Shown: positions 1 through 7,357 of the stretch, one piece after another
How the letters are laid out: each line of letters begins with the position of its first letter
Position numbering within the stretch: the stretch's first letter is position 1
Source: a bacterium
Lineage (GTDB): Bacteria; SZUA-182; SZUA-191
Reading direction: 5' to 3'
Length of the DNA: 12,389 nt
Assembly (NCBI GenBank): GCA_003230535.1
Contig: QIEW01000127.1
Coordinates: 1 to 12,389 of the forward strand
Made by a program: the position numbers and the translations under genes
The notes under the pieces: model-generated
Told to the model about the DNA's origin: nothing
The model's database searches: none
What the model saw: only the letters and a program-made list of their open reading frames with translations

Positions 1-8
1 GGGAGGTG
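1..8 (+). promoter_or_regulatory. Ribosome binding site deciding the start at 15
   Basis: GGGAGGTG lies 6 bases before the ATG at 15. It rules out the in-frame GTG at 6, which is inside this site. It is the first sequence in the window, so the promoter and any earlier operon genes lie outside it. Confidence 0.6.
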
Positions 9-14
9 CCGGGT

Positions 15-866
15 ATGAATAAGAAGACCAAACAGGGCGCTCTAAGGCTTCTTTTGGCCATGATATACGCCTTAGGGGGAATATTAATCTGGGGGACCTG
101 GAATTTGGCGGGCGCCCAGCAGTATGCGTTGAAAGCTGAAGCCGAGGGTAAGATAGACTTGGCGGCTTTCAATAAGATGACCAAGGAATATTTAACGCGG
201 AAACATTTCCACAACTATGAATTGGAGGAGCTTCCCCAGGATCCAAATCCTGCGGTATGCTTCTTCTGCCACGGCAGTTACCCGCATCAGAACGCTAAAA
301 TGACCCGGGCGTTATTGAATATGCATACCGTGTTTCTGGCTTGCGAAACCTGCCATTTTAAGTTTGATCCCAAAGAGCGGGGCCGATATGGTTTCCGCTG
401 GTATGATGGTTCTGATGCCTATCAGGCTTCCCAGCGGATGTATGGAACCAAATATGACCCCCTTACCGGCAGGGTGTTGATGGAGAGCACCAAAGTCAAC
501 TTCAAGATTACCCCCTTCCTGGAATGGGAAGGGAAATACTATATGGTTCAGTTGCGGATGGATTCTGTGGAAGCTAAGGAATATATAACGGCTCGAAAAC
601 AGTTTACCCCTCAGCAGCAAGCGGCTATCAAGTCCCGTCTCCATGGAAGTATTGAGACTAAGGGCCGTGAATGTGGCGAATGTCATTCGGTAGACTCAGT
701 TATTCCTTTCAGTCGGTTAGGGTTTGAGCCGGAGCGGGAGAAAGACCTTACTGGTCTAAGCATCGTGGGGATGGTTGAAAAGTATCAGAAATTCTATATT
801 CCTGAGATATTTAAACAGAAAAAAATGTATGAGGCTCCAGTCATTGATGAGTGGGCAGAGAAGTAA
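15..866 (+). CDS. Membrane-anchored triheme c-type cytochrome
   Basis: A 283-residue protein with an uncleaved-looking hydrophobic anchor at residues 9-29, preceded by basic residues (MNKKTKQ), and a periplasmic domain. It has three CXXCH heme sites: CFFCH at 82, CETCH at 110 and CGECH at 220. Extra histidines that could serve as distal ligands include H64, H66, H91, H104 and H210. The first two hemes sit in a compact block (CHGSYPH, then LNMH before CETCH); the third is separated by about 105 residues of heme-free sequence, so there may be two subdomains. It probably relays electrons at the outer face of the inner membrane. I do not recognise a named family. The ATG at 15 is chosen because GGGAGG at 1-6 lies at normal spacing; an in-frame GTG at 6 is too close. 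It overlaps the next gene by 20 bases, suggesting translational coupling. The cytochrome call is firm; the role is inference. Confidence 0.9.
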   Translation: MNKKTKQGALRLLLAMIYALGGILIWGTWNLAGAQQYALKAEAEGKIDLAAFNKMTKEYLTRKHFHNYELEELPQDPNPAVCFFCHGSYPHQNAKMTRALLNMHTVFLACETCHFKFDPKERGRYGFRWYDGSDAYQASQRMYGTKYDPLTGRVLMESTKVNFKITPFLEWEGKYYMVQLRMDSVEAKEYITARKQFTPQQQAAIKSRLHGSIETKGRECGECHSVDSVIPFSRLGFEPEREKDLTGLSIVGMVEKYQKFYIPEIFKQKKMYEAPVIDEWAEK

Positions 867-1854
867 ATTGTGGGTAATGGGCCTCCTCATTGGGGGCCTA
901 TGTTTTATCCTGACTTATCCGGCGGAACTCCAGGCGAAGGTTTTAGTGGTTGAGCGTCTGTTCGAGATCAAGGGCGGTCCTGATAGTCCCTTTAATCAGC
1001 CAACGGATGTTGCCGTAGGCCGGGGAGGGAAGATTTATGTCCTGGACGGGGTAAACCATCGGGTTCAGGTATTTGATAATAAAGGAAAATATCTCTTTAA
1101 GTTTGGCCGGAAAGGCAGCGGTGAGGGCGAACTTAATATGCCGGTGGGAATGGATGTTGACCGAGCTGGCAATGTTTATGTAGCTGACAGCCGAAACCAC
1201 AGGTTAGTTGTCTTTAGCGGCGACGGGAAGTTCATGCGTCAACTGGTTCTGAAGCAGGGCCCGTTTCCAGAACCTAGGGATCCGGTGGAGGTACTTATTG
1301 TCAGGCCCCGTGATGAAGCGGAAAGATGCTATTTGGTAGATAACGATAATCATGTGATTTTGATGTATGATAAAGATACCTTACAGTTTAGGGCTCAATT
1401 TGGCGGGCAGGGATTTGAAGATGAGCCGGGGAAATTCCGATATCCATTTAGTTTGGCCGCGGACAGTGATGCCAATCTTTATGTGGTGGATGTGTTAAAC
1501 ACAAAGGTTCAAGTGTTTAATAACCGTCATAAGTATATCAGGAAGATCGGCGGATGGGGAATCAGGGAAGGTTATTTTTTCCGTCCCAAAGGTGTGGCTG
1601 TAGACGGTGATGATCGGGTTTATGTAAGCGACGGGTTTGGTATATTTCCCGAAGACATGCCGGGGCCGCACGGCAAATATGGTACGGGGGTTATTCAGGT
1701 ATTTAAGTCAGATGGAACATATGTGGGCGTACTTGGCTTTAAGAGGGGAAGGGAATATAAATTCTATGTTCCTATCCGGCTCTATACCGATGGTTATAGA
1801 TTATATGTTGTCGAGGAGATAGCGCATAAGGTAAGTGTCATCACTTTACCTTAA
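847..1854 (+). CDS. Secreted NHL-repeat six-bladed beta-propeller protein
   Basis: A 335-residue exported protein. Residues 1-30 form a signal peptide: basic start, hydrophobic core at 9-23, likely cleavage after ELQA. The rest is six NHL-type blades at about 49-77, 97-124, 145-175, 198-225, 244-287 and 305-332. They follow the pattern P-x-x-(V/L)-A-V-D...G-x-(I/V)-Y-V-x-D...N-H-(R/K)-(V/L)-x-V-F, for example KIYVLDGVNHRVQVFD. Blade three is degenerate. There is no CXXCH, so it carries no heme c. NHL propellers usually bind protein, peptide or sugar partners; as I recall, such genes also sit beside multiheme cytochrome genes in Geobacter EET clusters. A docking or assembly role for the 28-heme cytochrome 6 bases downstream is therefore plausible but inferred. 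The start is uncertain: ATG 847 gives the best signal peptide, with GAGG at 831-834 as a distant weak site. ATG 829 or TTG 868 are alternatives; TTG 775 would add an unlikely basic leader. Confidence 0.85.
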   Translation: MSGQRSKLWVMGLLIGGLCFILTYPAELQAKVLVVERLFEIKGGPDSPFNQPTDVAVGRGGKIYVLDGVNHRVQVFDNKGKYLFKFGRKGSGEGELNMPVGMDVDRAGNVYVADSRNHRLVVFSGDGKFMRQLVLKQGPFPEPRDPVEVLIVRPRDEAERCYLVDNDNHVILMYDKDTLQFRAQFGGQGFEDEPGKFRYPFSLAADSDANLYVVDVLNTKVQVFNNRHKYIRKIGGWGIREGYFFRPKGVAVDGDDRVYVSDGFGIFPEDMPGPHGKYGTGVIQVFKSDGTYVGVLGFKRGREYKFYVPIRLYTDGYRLYVVEEIAHKVSVITLP

Positions 1855-1860
1855 ATTTTT

Positions 1861-4800
1861 ATGAAAAAGGTTGGGTTCATATTTTTAGGCATTATACTGC
1901 TGGTGTCTTCTACGGTTGAGGCACAATTAGTTGCATCTCCCAAGAGGGAATGCGCTAATTGTCATATTTCCTGGATGGACGATTTTGTAAGAAAGGATGT
2001 AAAGATTTTTCAGGATCCTATTATTCGTACTCCGGTATTAATTGAGGGCCGCATGGGAATTGTTACTTCTGAGGAAATTTGTTATACCTGCCATGACGCT
2101 TCAGTGATGGATTCACGTGATAAAACGTGGATGCCGGGCAGTCATCCTGTCTACATGAAACCTAAAAAGGTTAAGGTGCCTAAGGCATTCCCGTTAGGCC
2201 GAGGCGGCATTGTATATTGTGGAACTTGCCACAGTGCGCACGGTGTGGATTGGTCTAAGAAGGGGGCGCAGAAGCTTCGTTTGACCATTTTCCTCCGTTA
2301 TGAAAATCCAAATTCCTTCTTGTGTAAGCAGTGTCATCCAAATAAAGTAGAGTCAGGAGATCATAGCAACCATCCAATTGATAAAACGACGATTAAGCTT
2401 CCCAAAGAGCTTTATGGACTGGGCGGTAAGGCTGGCCTTAGAAAAGATCAGGTAATTTGCCAGAGCTGCCATGTAGTGCATGGTTCCCGAAGCGGCTATA
2501 AGCTATTGATTAAAGGTATTGATAATTCCGAGGTGTGCGGTGTTTGCCATGCCGATAAGTACGCCTTAAGTCGGGAGCAGGCCGCAAAAAAGGGGACGCA
2601 TCCGGTTAATATTGTGCCGAGCCGAAGGGTAAAGATTCCCGGTTCCATGTTTAAGAGCGGGGCAAAAAAGGATTCCAGAGGGCGGTTTATCTGTTTAAGT
2701 TGTCATAAGATTCATGAGGCTCCACCCCATAACAAGCTGTTGGTCAAGCGAAACAGGGCCTCGTCAATATGTAAGCAATGTCATGCCGATAAAGATAAGC
2801 AGGTTTCGGGGACTAAGCACGATTTGACGGTCGCCGCCCCTGACGTTAAAAATATTCGGGGACAGAGACCGGAAAAATCAGGTTCCTGCGGAGCCTGTCA
2901 TTTGCCGCATAATGGTCGGGGCGCCAAGATGTGGGCAAGAAAGCCGGCTGCCGATAATGATGCGATTGCCAGATTGTGCAAAAGCTGCCATGGTGACGGA
3001 GGGCCGGCCTCTAAAAAACAGGTAGGGAAGATAACCCATCCTTACGGCAAATATTTTCCGGATGCTAAATGGGTTGATGGAACAACTACGTTACCATTGT
3101 TTACCAAGGGCGGCGTTGCGCTGATAGAAGGGGATAAGGGTAATGTAACCTGTTCGAGTTGCCATAATCTGCATCAGTGGGACCCGGAAAATATAAAAAA
3201 TAAGGGCAAATTGAAGGAAGAGGGCGATTCGGCAACCAGTTTCCTGCGCATAAAAAATGATGTGGGTTCGCCGCTTTGCTATAATTGTCATAATGATAAA
3301 AGTTTTATCGAAAAATCGGATCATGATATGACAATGATGGCTTATAAACATCCTCGTTCCCATTGTATACAGATGCTTGGCGAGGAGCAGAAAGGCGATC
3401 TTAAGATGCCCGATGAGGTGGTACATAAGTTGCTGGGGAAGAAGGAAGGTAAGACTGGTATTTGCGGTACCTGCCATACCCCGCATAATGCGCTTTATTA
3501 CAGATTGTGGAGCCGGGAACTTGGTCCGGGTAAAAATCCTGGCGAAAAACTCTGTTTTACTTGTCATGCGGAAGGGCGTGTGGCTGAGGTTAAGCAGTTA
3601 GGTGAATTTACTCATCCGACCGGCGTGCCGATTACTAATATCGCCCCGGATATAAAAACTAAGCTGCCTACATTTAACGATAAGCTGGAAAGGGTAAAAA
3701 ATGGGAAGGTGATGTGTTTCTCATGTCACAATCCACACAAATGGGATCCTAATACTGATAAGAAAGGGCCTGGAAGCAAAGTTGAAGGAGATGCTTCCAA
3801 TAGTTTCCTGCGGGTTGCCGCCAGTGACAATAAATTTGCCCTCTGTGACAGATGCCATGTGGATAAGAAATTCATTAAAAATTCGGATCATGATTTGAAT
3901 ATAACCGACCCGAAGGCAAAGAACTTCCGCGGTGAAACCGTTGCCCAATCCGGGATCTGCGGGGTCTGCCATAGCGTGCATAACGCCATGTATAAGAACC
4001 GGTTGTGGAACCGGGAGTTAGGGTCTGGAAAGGACGGAATATCCGAGCTGTGTAAATCCTGCCATTCCAAGGGGCGGGTGGGGGAAAAGAAACTGCCTGG
4101 AGAACATTCTCATCCGGTAGGGCTCGGCACCAGTATTTTGAGAGCTACCTGGGGCAAGGTGAGCGAGGTTCCTTTCCCGACCTATGCCGAAGGATTAAAA
4201 AAGGTCAAAGATGGGATGGTGCTTTGTAGTTCCTGCCATAACCTGCATGTGTGGGATCCGACTAAGTTAGCCGAAGGGCCGGGGACGAACACTGAAGGCA
4301 ACTTTGACAACAGTTTCTTACGCGCTCGGAATACCGGGGGTTACGGTTTGTGTGTAAAATGCCATGTCGGGAAAGAGAGTGTATTGGGGACTAAGCATGA
4401 TATGTCTGTTTATGCTCCTGAGGAGAGAAATTATTTCGGCCAGACAGTCGCGCGGTCCGGACCCTGTGGCGCCTGTCATGTAGTTCATAGGACATTACAT
4501 GATATACGTCTCTGGTCAAGATCCTTAGGGCCGGGCGATGATCTTATTTCTAAAGTATGCCGGAGCTGCCATGATGAGGGCAAGGTGGGCAAGAAGAAAC
4601 AAATAAGTTTCGGCGCTAATTCCCATCCGGTGAACGCTAATATGCGGCGGGCTGATGGGGCGGCGGGCTTCCCGCTGTTTACATTTGACGGGAAAAGGGT
4701 GAAGTCGGTAGATGACGGTCGGGTCTATTGTGCTTCATGCCATGATCCGCATGTTTGGGATCCTGCAAAACCTGATAGACCGGGTCCGGGAATGATTACA

Positions 4801-5679
4801 GAAGGAAACCAGGCGAATAGTTTCCTGCGTAAGCCTAATCTGCCGGAGCCGAATTTCTGTGGCGAATGTCACGCAGAGAAAGCGTTGGTTGCCGGTACGG
4901 ATCATGATTTGCGGATTACGGCTCCTAACGAAAAGAACCTAATGGGGGAGACGCCTACTGAGGCGGGAGTTTGCAGCCCTTGTCATATTATCCATAATGG
5001 GAAGAATAATATCCGGCTCTGGGGGCGGACATGGGGCCCATCATTCTTGAAAGGTTGGAATAAGGACCTGGGAGTTGACCCCGACCGGGCGGTACAGTTC
5101 TGCACATCCTGCCACTCTGAGGGTCAGCCGGGACGGGCTAAGCAGCCGCCGCGCGGTCTCCATCCCTATTCGATTGTTGTGGGAATAAGAAGGGCTGCGG
5201 ACAGCCAAGCGCCATTGAGGAATAGCCCGTTGAAGTACATCTATAAGACCTTATCGTTTATGTTAAATACTACCGAGAAGCAGTATGGCACCCGTCAGGG
5301 TTTCCATCTCTACACGAATGAAGGGAAATATTCTGATGCCGGCGACTTGGCCTGTCCTACTTGCCATAATCCGCATCGCTGGAGTGGCAAGGAATTTAAG
5401 AAAGGCAGCGGCAGGAATGAAGAAGGCAATGTAACAACAAGTTTCCTTCGTCCAGGATTTATTTATGATTTCTGTATTGACTGCCATGGCCCGGATGCTT
5501 TATGGCGGGCGAAATATTATCATACGAATCGCGGCAGGACACATCCGCTTGACCCGAAAACGAAATTTGACGAGGTGGAGATGCTTTTAGAACACCAAAA
5601 GAAAGCTCCAACCAGAGGGGGAACAAGGCCAAGGTCTAAGGCGAGGCCGGCTTCAGGCGGCCGGATTGGATCTAGGTGA
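1861..5679 (+). CDS. Giant secreted 28-heme c-type cytochrome with tandem tetraheme modules
   Basis: 1272 residues with a signal peptide at 1-21 (KK, then a hydrophobic core, cleavage near VEA-QL) and no lipobox, so probably a soluble secreted protein. I count 28 CXXCH sites, the first at C31 and the last at C1205, about one per 45 residues. Hemes 1-8 are looser pairs of the doubled-CXXCH type (CXXCHxxH...LL or FLR...CXXCH). Hemes 9-28 form five tandem tetraheme modules starting at C343, C535, C700, C869 and C1038, nearly all canonical CXXCH with a histidine three residues on in the first and third hemes. Recurring strings include LWxRxLG, HNLHxWDP, GPG...EG, NSFLR and DHDL. The tail (1247-1272) is strongly basic with no acidic residue. 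It is probably an extracellular or surface electron wire. There is no clear ribosome site before ATG 1861, so it likely depends on translation of the NHL gene, which ends 6 bases earlier. Confidence 0.93.
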   Translation: MKKVGFIFLGIILLVSSTVEAQLVASPKRECANCHISWMDDFVRKDVKIFQDPIIRTPVLIEGRMGIVTSEEICYTCHDASVMDSRDKTWMPGSHPVYMKPKKVKVPKAFPLGRGGIVYCGTCHSAHGVDWSKKGAQKLRLTIFLRYENPNSFLCKQCHPNKVESGDHSNHPIDKTTIKLPKELYGLGGKAGLRKDQVICQSCHVVHGSRSGYKLLIKGIDNSEVCGVCHADKYALSREQAAKKGTHPVNIVPSRRVKIPGSMFKSGAKKDSRGRFICLSCHKIHEAPPHNKLLVKRNRASSICKQCHADKDKQVSGTKHDLTVAAPDVKNIRGQRPEKSGSCGACHLPHNGRGAKMWARKPAADNDAIARLCKSCHGDGGPASKKQVGKITHPYGKYFPDAKWVDGTTTLPLFTKGGVALIEGDKGNVTCSSCHNLHQWDPENIKNKGKLKEEGDSATSFLRIKNDVGSPLCYNCHNDKSFIEKSDHDMTMMAYKHPRSHCIQMLGEEQKGDLKMPDEVVHKLLGKKEGKTGICGTCHTPHNALYYRLWSRELGPGKNPGEKLCFTCHAEGRVAEVKQLGEFTHPTGVPITNIAPDIKTKLPTFNDKLERVKNGKVMCFSCHNPHKWDPNTDKKGPGSKVEGDASNSFLRVAASDNKFALCDRCHVDKKFIKNSDHDLNITDPKAKNFRGETVAQSGICGVCHSVHNAMYKNRLWNRELGSGKDGISELCKSCHSKGRVGEKKLPGEHSHPVGLGTSILRATWGKVSEVPFPTYAEGLKKVKDGMVLCSSCHNLHVWDPTKLAEGPGTNTEGNFDNSFLRARNTGGYGLCVKCHVGKESVLGTKHDMSVYAPEERNYFGQTVARSGPCGACHVVHRTLHDIRLWSRSLGPGDDLISKVCRSCHDEGKVGKKKQISFGANSHPVNANMRRADGAAGFPLFTFDGKRVKSVDDGRVYCASCHDPHVWDPAKPDRPGPGMITEGNQANSFLRKPNLPEPNFCGECHAEKALVAGTDHDLRITAPNEKNLMGETPTEAGVCSPCHIIHNGKNNIRLWGRTWGPSFLKGWNKDLGVDPDRAVQFCTSCHSEGQPGRAKQPPRGLHPYSIVVGIRRAADSQAPLRNSPLKYIYKTLSFMLNTTEKQYGTRQGFHLYTNEGKYSDAGDLACPTCHNPHRWSGKEFKKGSGRNEEGNVTTSFLRPGFIYDFCIDCHGPDALWRAKYYHTNRGRTHPLDPKTKFDEVEMLLEHQKKAPTRGGTRPRSKARPASGGRIGSR
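2887..5487 (+). repeat. Five protein-level tandem tetraheme modules inside the 28-heme cytochrome
   Basis: Modules start at the codons for C343, C535, C700, C869 and C1038, giving periods of 192, 165, 169 and 169 residues. Heme-to-heme spacing inside modules is highly regular: 30/58/42, 30/54/43, 31/58/42, 31/57/43, then 43/84/40 in the last. The first module has about 24 extra residues before the next module (around H497-H522). The last has insertions before and after its second heme. The repeats are diverged at DNA level but share motif order: CGxCHxxHN, LW-R-LG, CxSCHxxG, CxSCHNxHxWDP, NSFLR, CxxCHxxK, DHD. This indicates growth by duplication of a tetraheme unit. Confidence 0.85.
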
Positions 5680-5768
5680 AAATTTGTAAATTAATCCTCA
5701 AGGGATTGATACTTGAATAAGAAAAGAAGTAGAGGGGTTTCCAATATTTTATTAAGAAGTAAACAGCG

Positions 5769-5775
5769 AGGAGGT
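5769..5775 (+). promoter_or_regulatory. Strong ribosome binding site for the 65-residue gene
   Basis: AGGAGGT lies 8 bases before ATG 5784. This is close to the ideal anti-16S match and is one of the best reasons to accept the short gene that follows. The 28-heme gene itself lacks such a site. Confidence 0.6.
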
Positions 5776-5783
5776 CGGTTACT

Positions 5784-5981
5784 ATGGCAGTAAAGGATTT
5801 TTATCCGGACAACGAGCCGATGTTTTACCAAATTTCGGAACAAAAGACTGAGGATGAAGTACAGGCGGAGAGAAATATTACTTTGCTCGTTTTGTTCACG
5901 TTAATGCTCTTAGCGGTTGGTATACCAATGTTAGTTAATTTAGGAAAAGCCCTGTTCGAGGTTCAGGCCATTATTTACTAG
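5784..5981 (+). CDS. Small single-span membrane protein (65 aa), unknown function
   Basis: I do not recognise a family. A polar, acidic N-terminal half (1-30, with DNEPMFYQ and KTEDEVQAER) is followed by one hydrophobic helix at about 32-53 (ITLLVLFTLMLLAVGIPMLV) and a short tail ending in IIY. There is no cysteine, so no covalent heme, and no cleavable signal. With few positive residues before the helix and a lysine at 55 after it, topology is unclear. A near-perfect AGGAGGT site 8 bases upstream argues that it is translated. It lies about 100 bases after the 28-heme gene and 46 bases before another small membrane protein, so it is probably a small subunit or membrane tether for the electron-transfer machinery. 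That role is inferred from position only. Confidence 0.72.
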   Translation: MAVKDFYPDNEPMFYQISEQKTEDEVQAERNITLLVLFTLMLLAVGIPMLVNLGKALFEVQAIIY

Positions 5982-6027
5982 GGTAGTGGTTTGAGTATCT
6001 TGCGTAATTTAAACCTGGAGGTGGATT

Positions 6028-6216
6028 ATGGCGGACATCAAAAGCGTGGGGGCCGGTGGGCATGAGGCAGAGATACATATTCCGCATCATGTATTAAGCC
6101 CCTTAAGGAAGGTAGTTTGCGTGTTAGAGTTAATTTTTTGCGCATGGTTGATTTATATATGTATCGGGACAATGATTACGCATCTTACTCACGTAGCGCA
6201 TCTGTTACAACACTAG
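6028..6216 (+). CDS. Small histidine-rich single-span membrane protein (62 aa), unknown function
   Basis: No family recognised. It has a hydrophilic N-terminus with four histidines (H12, H17, H20, H21), a hydrophobic helix at about 28-50 (KVVCVLELIFCAWLIYICIG) containing three cysteines (C31, C38, C45), and a C-terminal H52-x2-H55-x2-H58-x3-H62 series. On a helix those histidines would lie largely on one face. There is no CXXCH, so no heme c, but the histidine set could bind heme b or a metal. That is speculation. GGAGGTGG at 6017-6024 sits just before ATG 6028, supporting translation. It lies between the cytochrome genes and shares the single-span plan of its 65-residue neighbour; the two may be partner subunits. 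Confidence 0.75.
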   Translation: MADIKSVGAGGHEAEIHIPHHVLSPLRKVVCVLELIFCAWLIYICIGTMITHLTHVAHLLQH

Positions 6217-6242
6217 AATTGATAATAGATGAGGAGCCATCC

Positions 6243-6253
6243 GAGGAGGAGAG
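6243..6253 (+). promoter_or_regulatory. Ribosome binding site deciding the start at 6261
   Basis: GAGGAGGAGAG lies 7 to 11 bases before ATG 6261. It selects this start over the upstream in-frame GTG at 6117, which would overlap the 62-residue gene and bury the signal peptide. Confidence 0.6.
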
Positions 6254-6260
6254 TATAAAA

Positions 6261-7298
6261 ATGGGGAGCGAAAGATCTCAAAAAAAGCCGCTGATTTCTG
6301 TAGTGTTACTGGCGGGGATGCTTTTCTTCTTTGGTTGCGGTGAGAAGAAGCCAAAGGAGCATGAAGCTAGGGAGCGGAGGCCAGCCGCTAAGGTGAAAGG
6401 TGTATCAAGAAGGAAGAAGGGGACGCAGCTTGGCGGCCCAATCGTCGCCGACAGAGTTTTAAAGCTTAGTAAAAGTCCATATATCCTTACACAAAATCTT
6501 GAAGTACGGCCCGAGGTAAAACTGTCGATTGAGCCGGGTGTGGTAATTAAGGCTGAGGATTTTACCGCGATTGTGGTAAATGGAAATTTCCATGTGATGG
6601 GCACCCCGGATAAACCCATTAGATTTACATCGGCTAAGAAGAATGGAAAATGGGATGGAATTATATTTCGAGATGAGAGCTTTGATTACGAGAGCGATGA
6701 GCTTATCAAAGGTCATGGATGTATCGTTGAATATGCGATAGTTGAAAACGCCAGGTCTGGTATATTGTGTGAGAAATCAACGCCGTTACTGCGAAGCAAT
6801 GTAATTCAGAATAATGAGGAAGGAATTAAATGCCGCTCTAATTCAAACCCTTTGATTAAGAACAATCTGTTTAAAGACAACATGGCGGGGATTGTCTGCG
6901 AAAACGATTCCTCCCCGGAGATTACCTCAAATACCATAATTGGCGGTGAAGGAAAAGGCATTTCCTGTATGCGCAATTCATCTCCCGTTATAACTAATAA
7001 TATTATTTTTGGCGCCGGTGAGACCTGGTGGGCAGGCATATTATGCGGCGATTCCTCTGCGCCAAAAGTTAATCATAATAATATCTATAGTAATGGCGGT
7101 CATAATATAAAATTAATAAAGTTTAAGGTAGGCGAGCTTTCCTTGGATATTTCAGCCGAGGGTAATTGGTGGGGGACAGACAACAAGGAGGCCATCACTA
7201 ATTCAATTTTTGATCAGAGGGATAAGGGTGAGTTAGGAGAGGTGAAGTTTACCCCCTATGTTAAGACAAAGTTAACGGATGTCGGTTATAAGAAATGA
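6261..7298 (+). CDS. Parallel beta-helix repeat lipoprotein with a cysteine ladder
   Basis: 345 residues. The N-terminus (MGSERSQKKPLISVVLLAGMLFFFGC) is a lipoprotein-type signal with C26 as the probable lipidated residue; phenylalanine at -3 is unusual for a lipobox. A charged linker (27-55) leads to a right-handed parallel beta-helix of about 21-26 residues per rung. It starts with a capping strand set (VVIKAED...VVNGNFHVMGTPDKPIRFTS), runs through rungs such as GIKCRSNSNPLIKNNLF and GIVCENDSSPEITSNTI, and closes with the usual GNWWGT...ITNSIFD...VKFTPYV ending. This matches the NosD-like/right-handed beta-helix superfamily. Five consecutive rungs place a cysteine at the same position (C170, C191, C213, C236, C262), which would stack inside or along the solenoid. 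It has no heme motif. It is likely periplasmic or outer-membrane anchored; a scaffold or sheath role in the cytochrome system is inferred. Start 6261 is fixed by a strong upstream ribosome site. Confidence 0.86.
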   Translation: MGSERSQKKPLISVVLLAGMLFFFGCGEKKPKEHEARERRPAAKVKGVSRRKKGTQLGGPIVADRVLKLSKSPYILTQNLEVRPEVKLSIEPGVVIKAEDFTAIVVNGNFHVMGTPDKPIRFTSAKKNGKWDGIIFRDESFDYESDELIKGHGCIVEYAIVENARSGILCEKSTPLLRSNVIQNNEEGIKCRSNSNPLIKNNLFKDNMAGIVCENDSSPEITSNTIIGGEGKGISCMRNSSPVITNNIIFGAGETWWAGILCGDSSAPKVNHNNIYSNGGHNIKLIKFKVGELSLDISAEGNWWGTDNKEAITNSIFDQRDKGELGEVKFTPYVKTKLTDVGYKK

Positions 7299-7357
7299 AA
7301 CCTGTGGATAAGGGAGTTTTCCTTTTTGATACATTAAGAAAGGGGGAATAGGAAAAT

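Noticed and set aside
775-846. Upstream extension of the NHL gene to TTG 775
   Set aside because: It would add a basic non-signal leader (KSIRNSIFLRYLNRKK) inside the end of the triheme gene; the signal peptide begins properly at ATG 847, or at 829.
3091-3567. Minus-strand open frame of 158 codons inside the 28-heme gene
   Set aside because: It lies wholly antisense to a clear cytochrome and shows no recognisable domain; it is a by-product of codon bias opposite CXXCH repeats.
2887-5487. Possible CRISPR or DNA-level repeat array
   Set aside because: The periodicity is at the protein level (tetraheme modules of about 500 bases), with diverged DNA and an open frame throughout.
5691-5716. Five-base stems in the gap after the 28-heme gene (AATCC/GGATT and TCAAG/CTTGA)
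   Set aside because: Two competing five-base stems are expected by chance in a gap of this size and have no T-run.
6117-6260. Upstream extension of the beta-helix gene to GTG 6117
   Set aside because: It would overlap the 62-residue gene by 100 bases and hide the lipoprotein signal; the strong GAGGAGGAGAG site points to ATG 6261.
7310-7327. Small hairpin with T-run (AAGGGA-GTT-TTCCTT-TTT) after the beta-helix gene
   Set aside because: Six pairs including one G-T and a three-base loop are too weak to call a terminator, and the next gene continues the same functional set 30 bases later.
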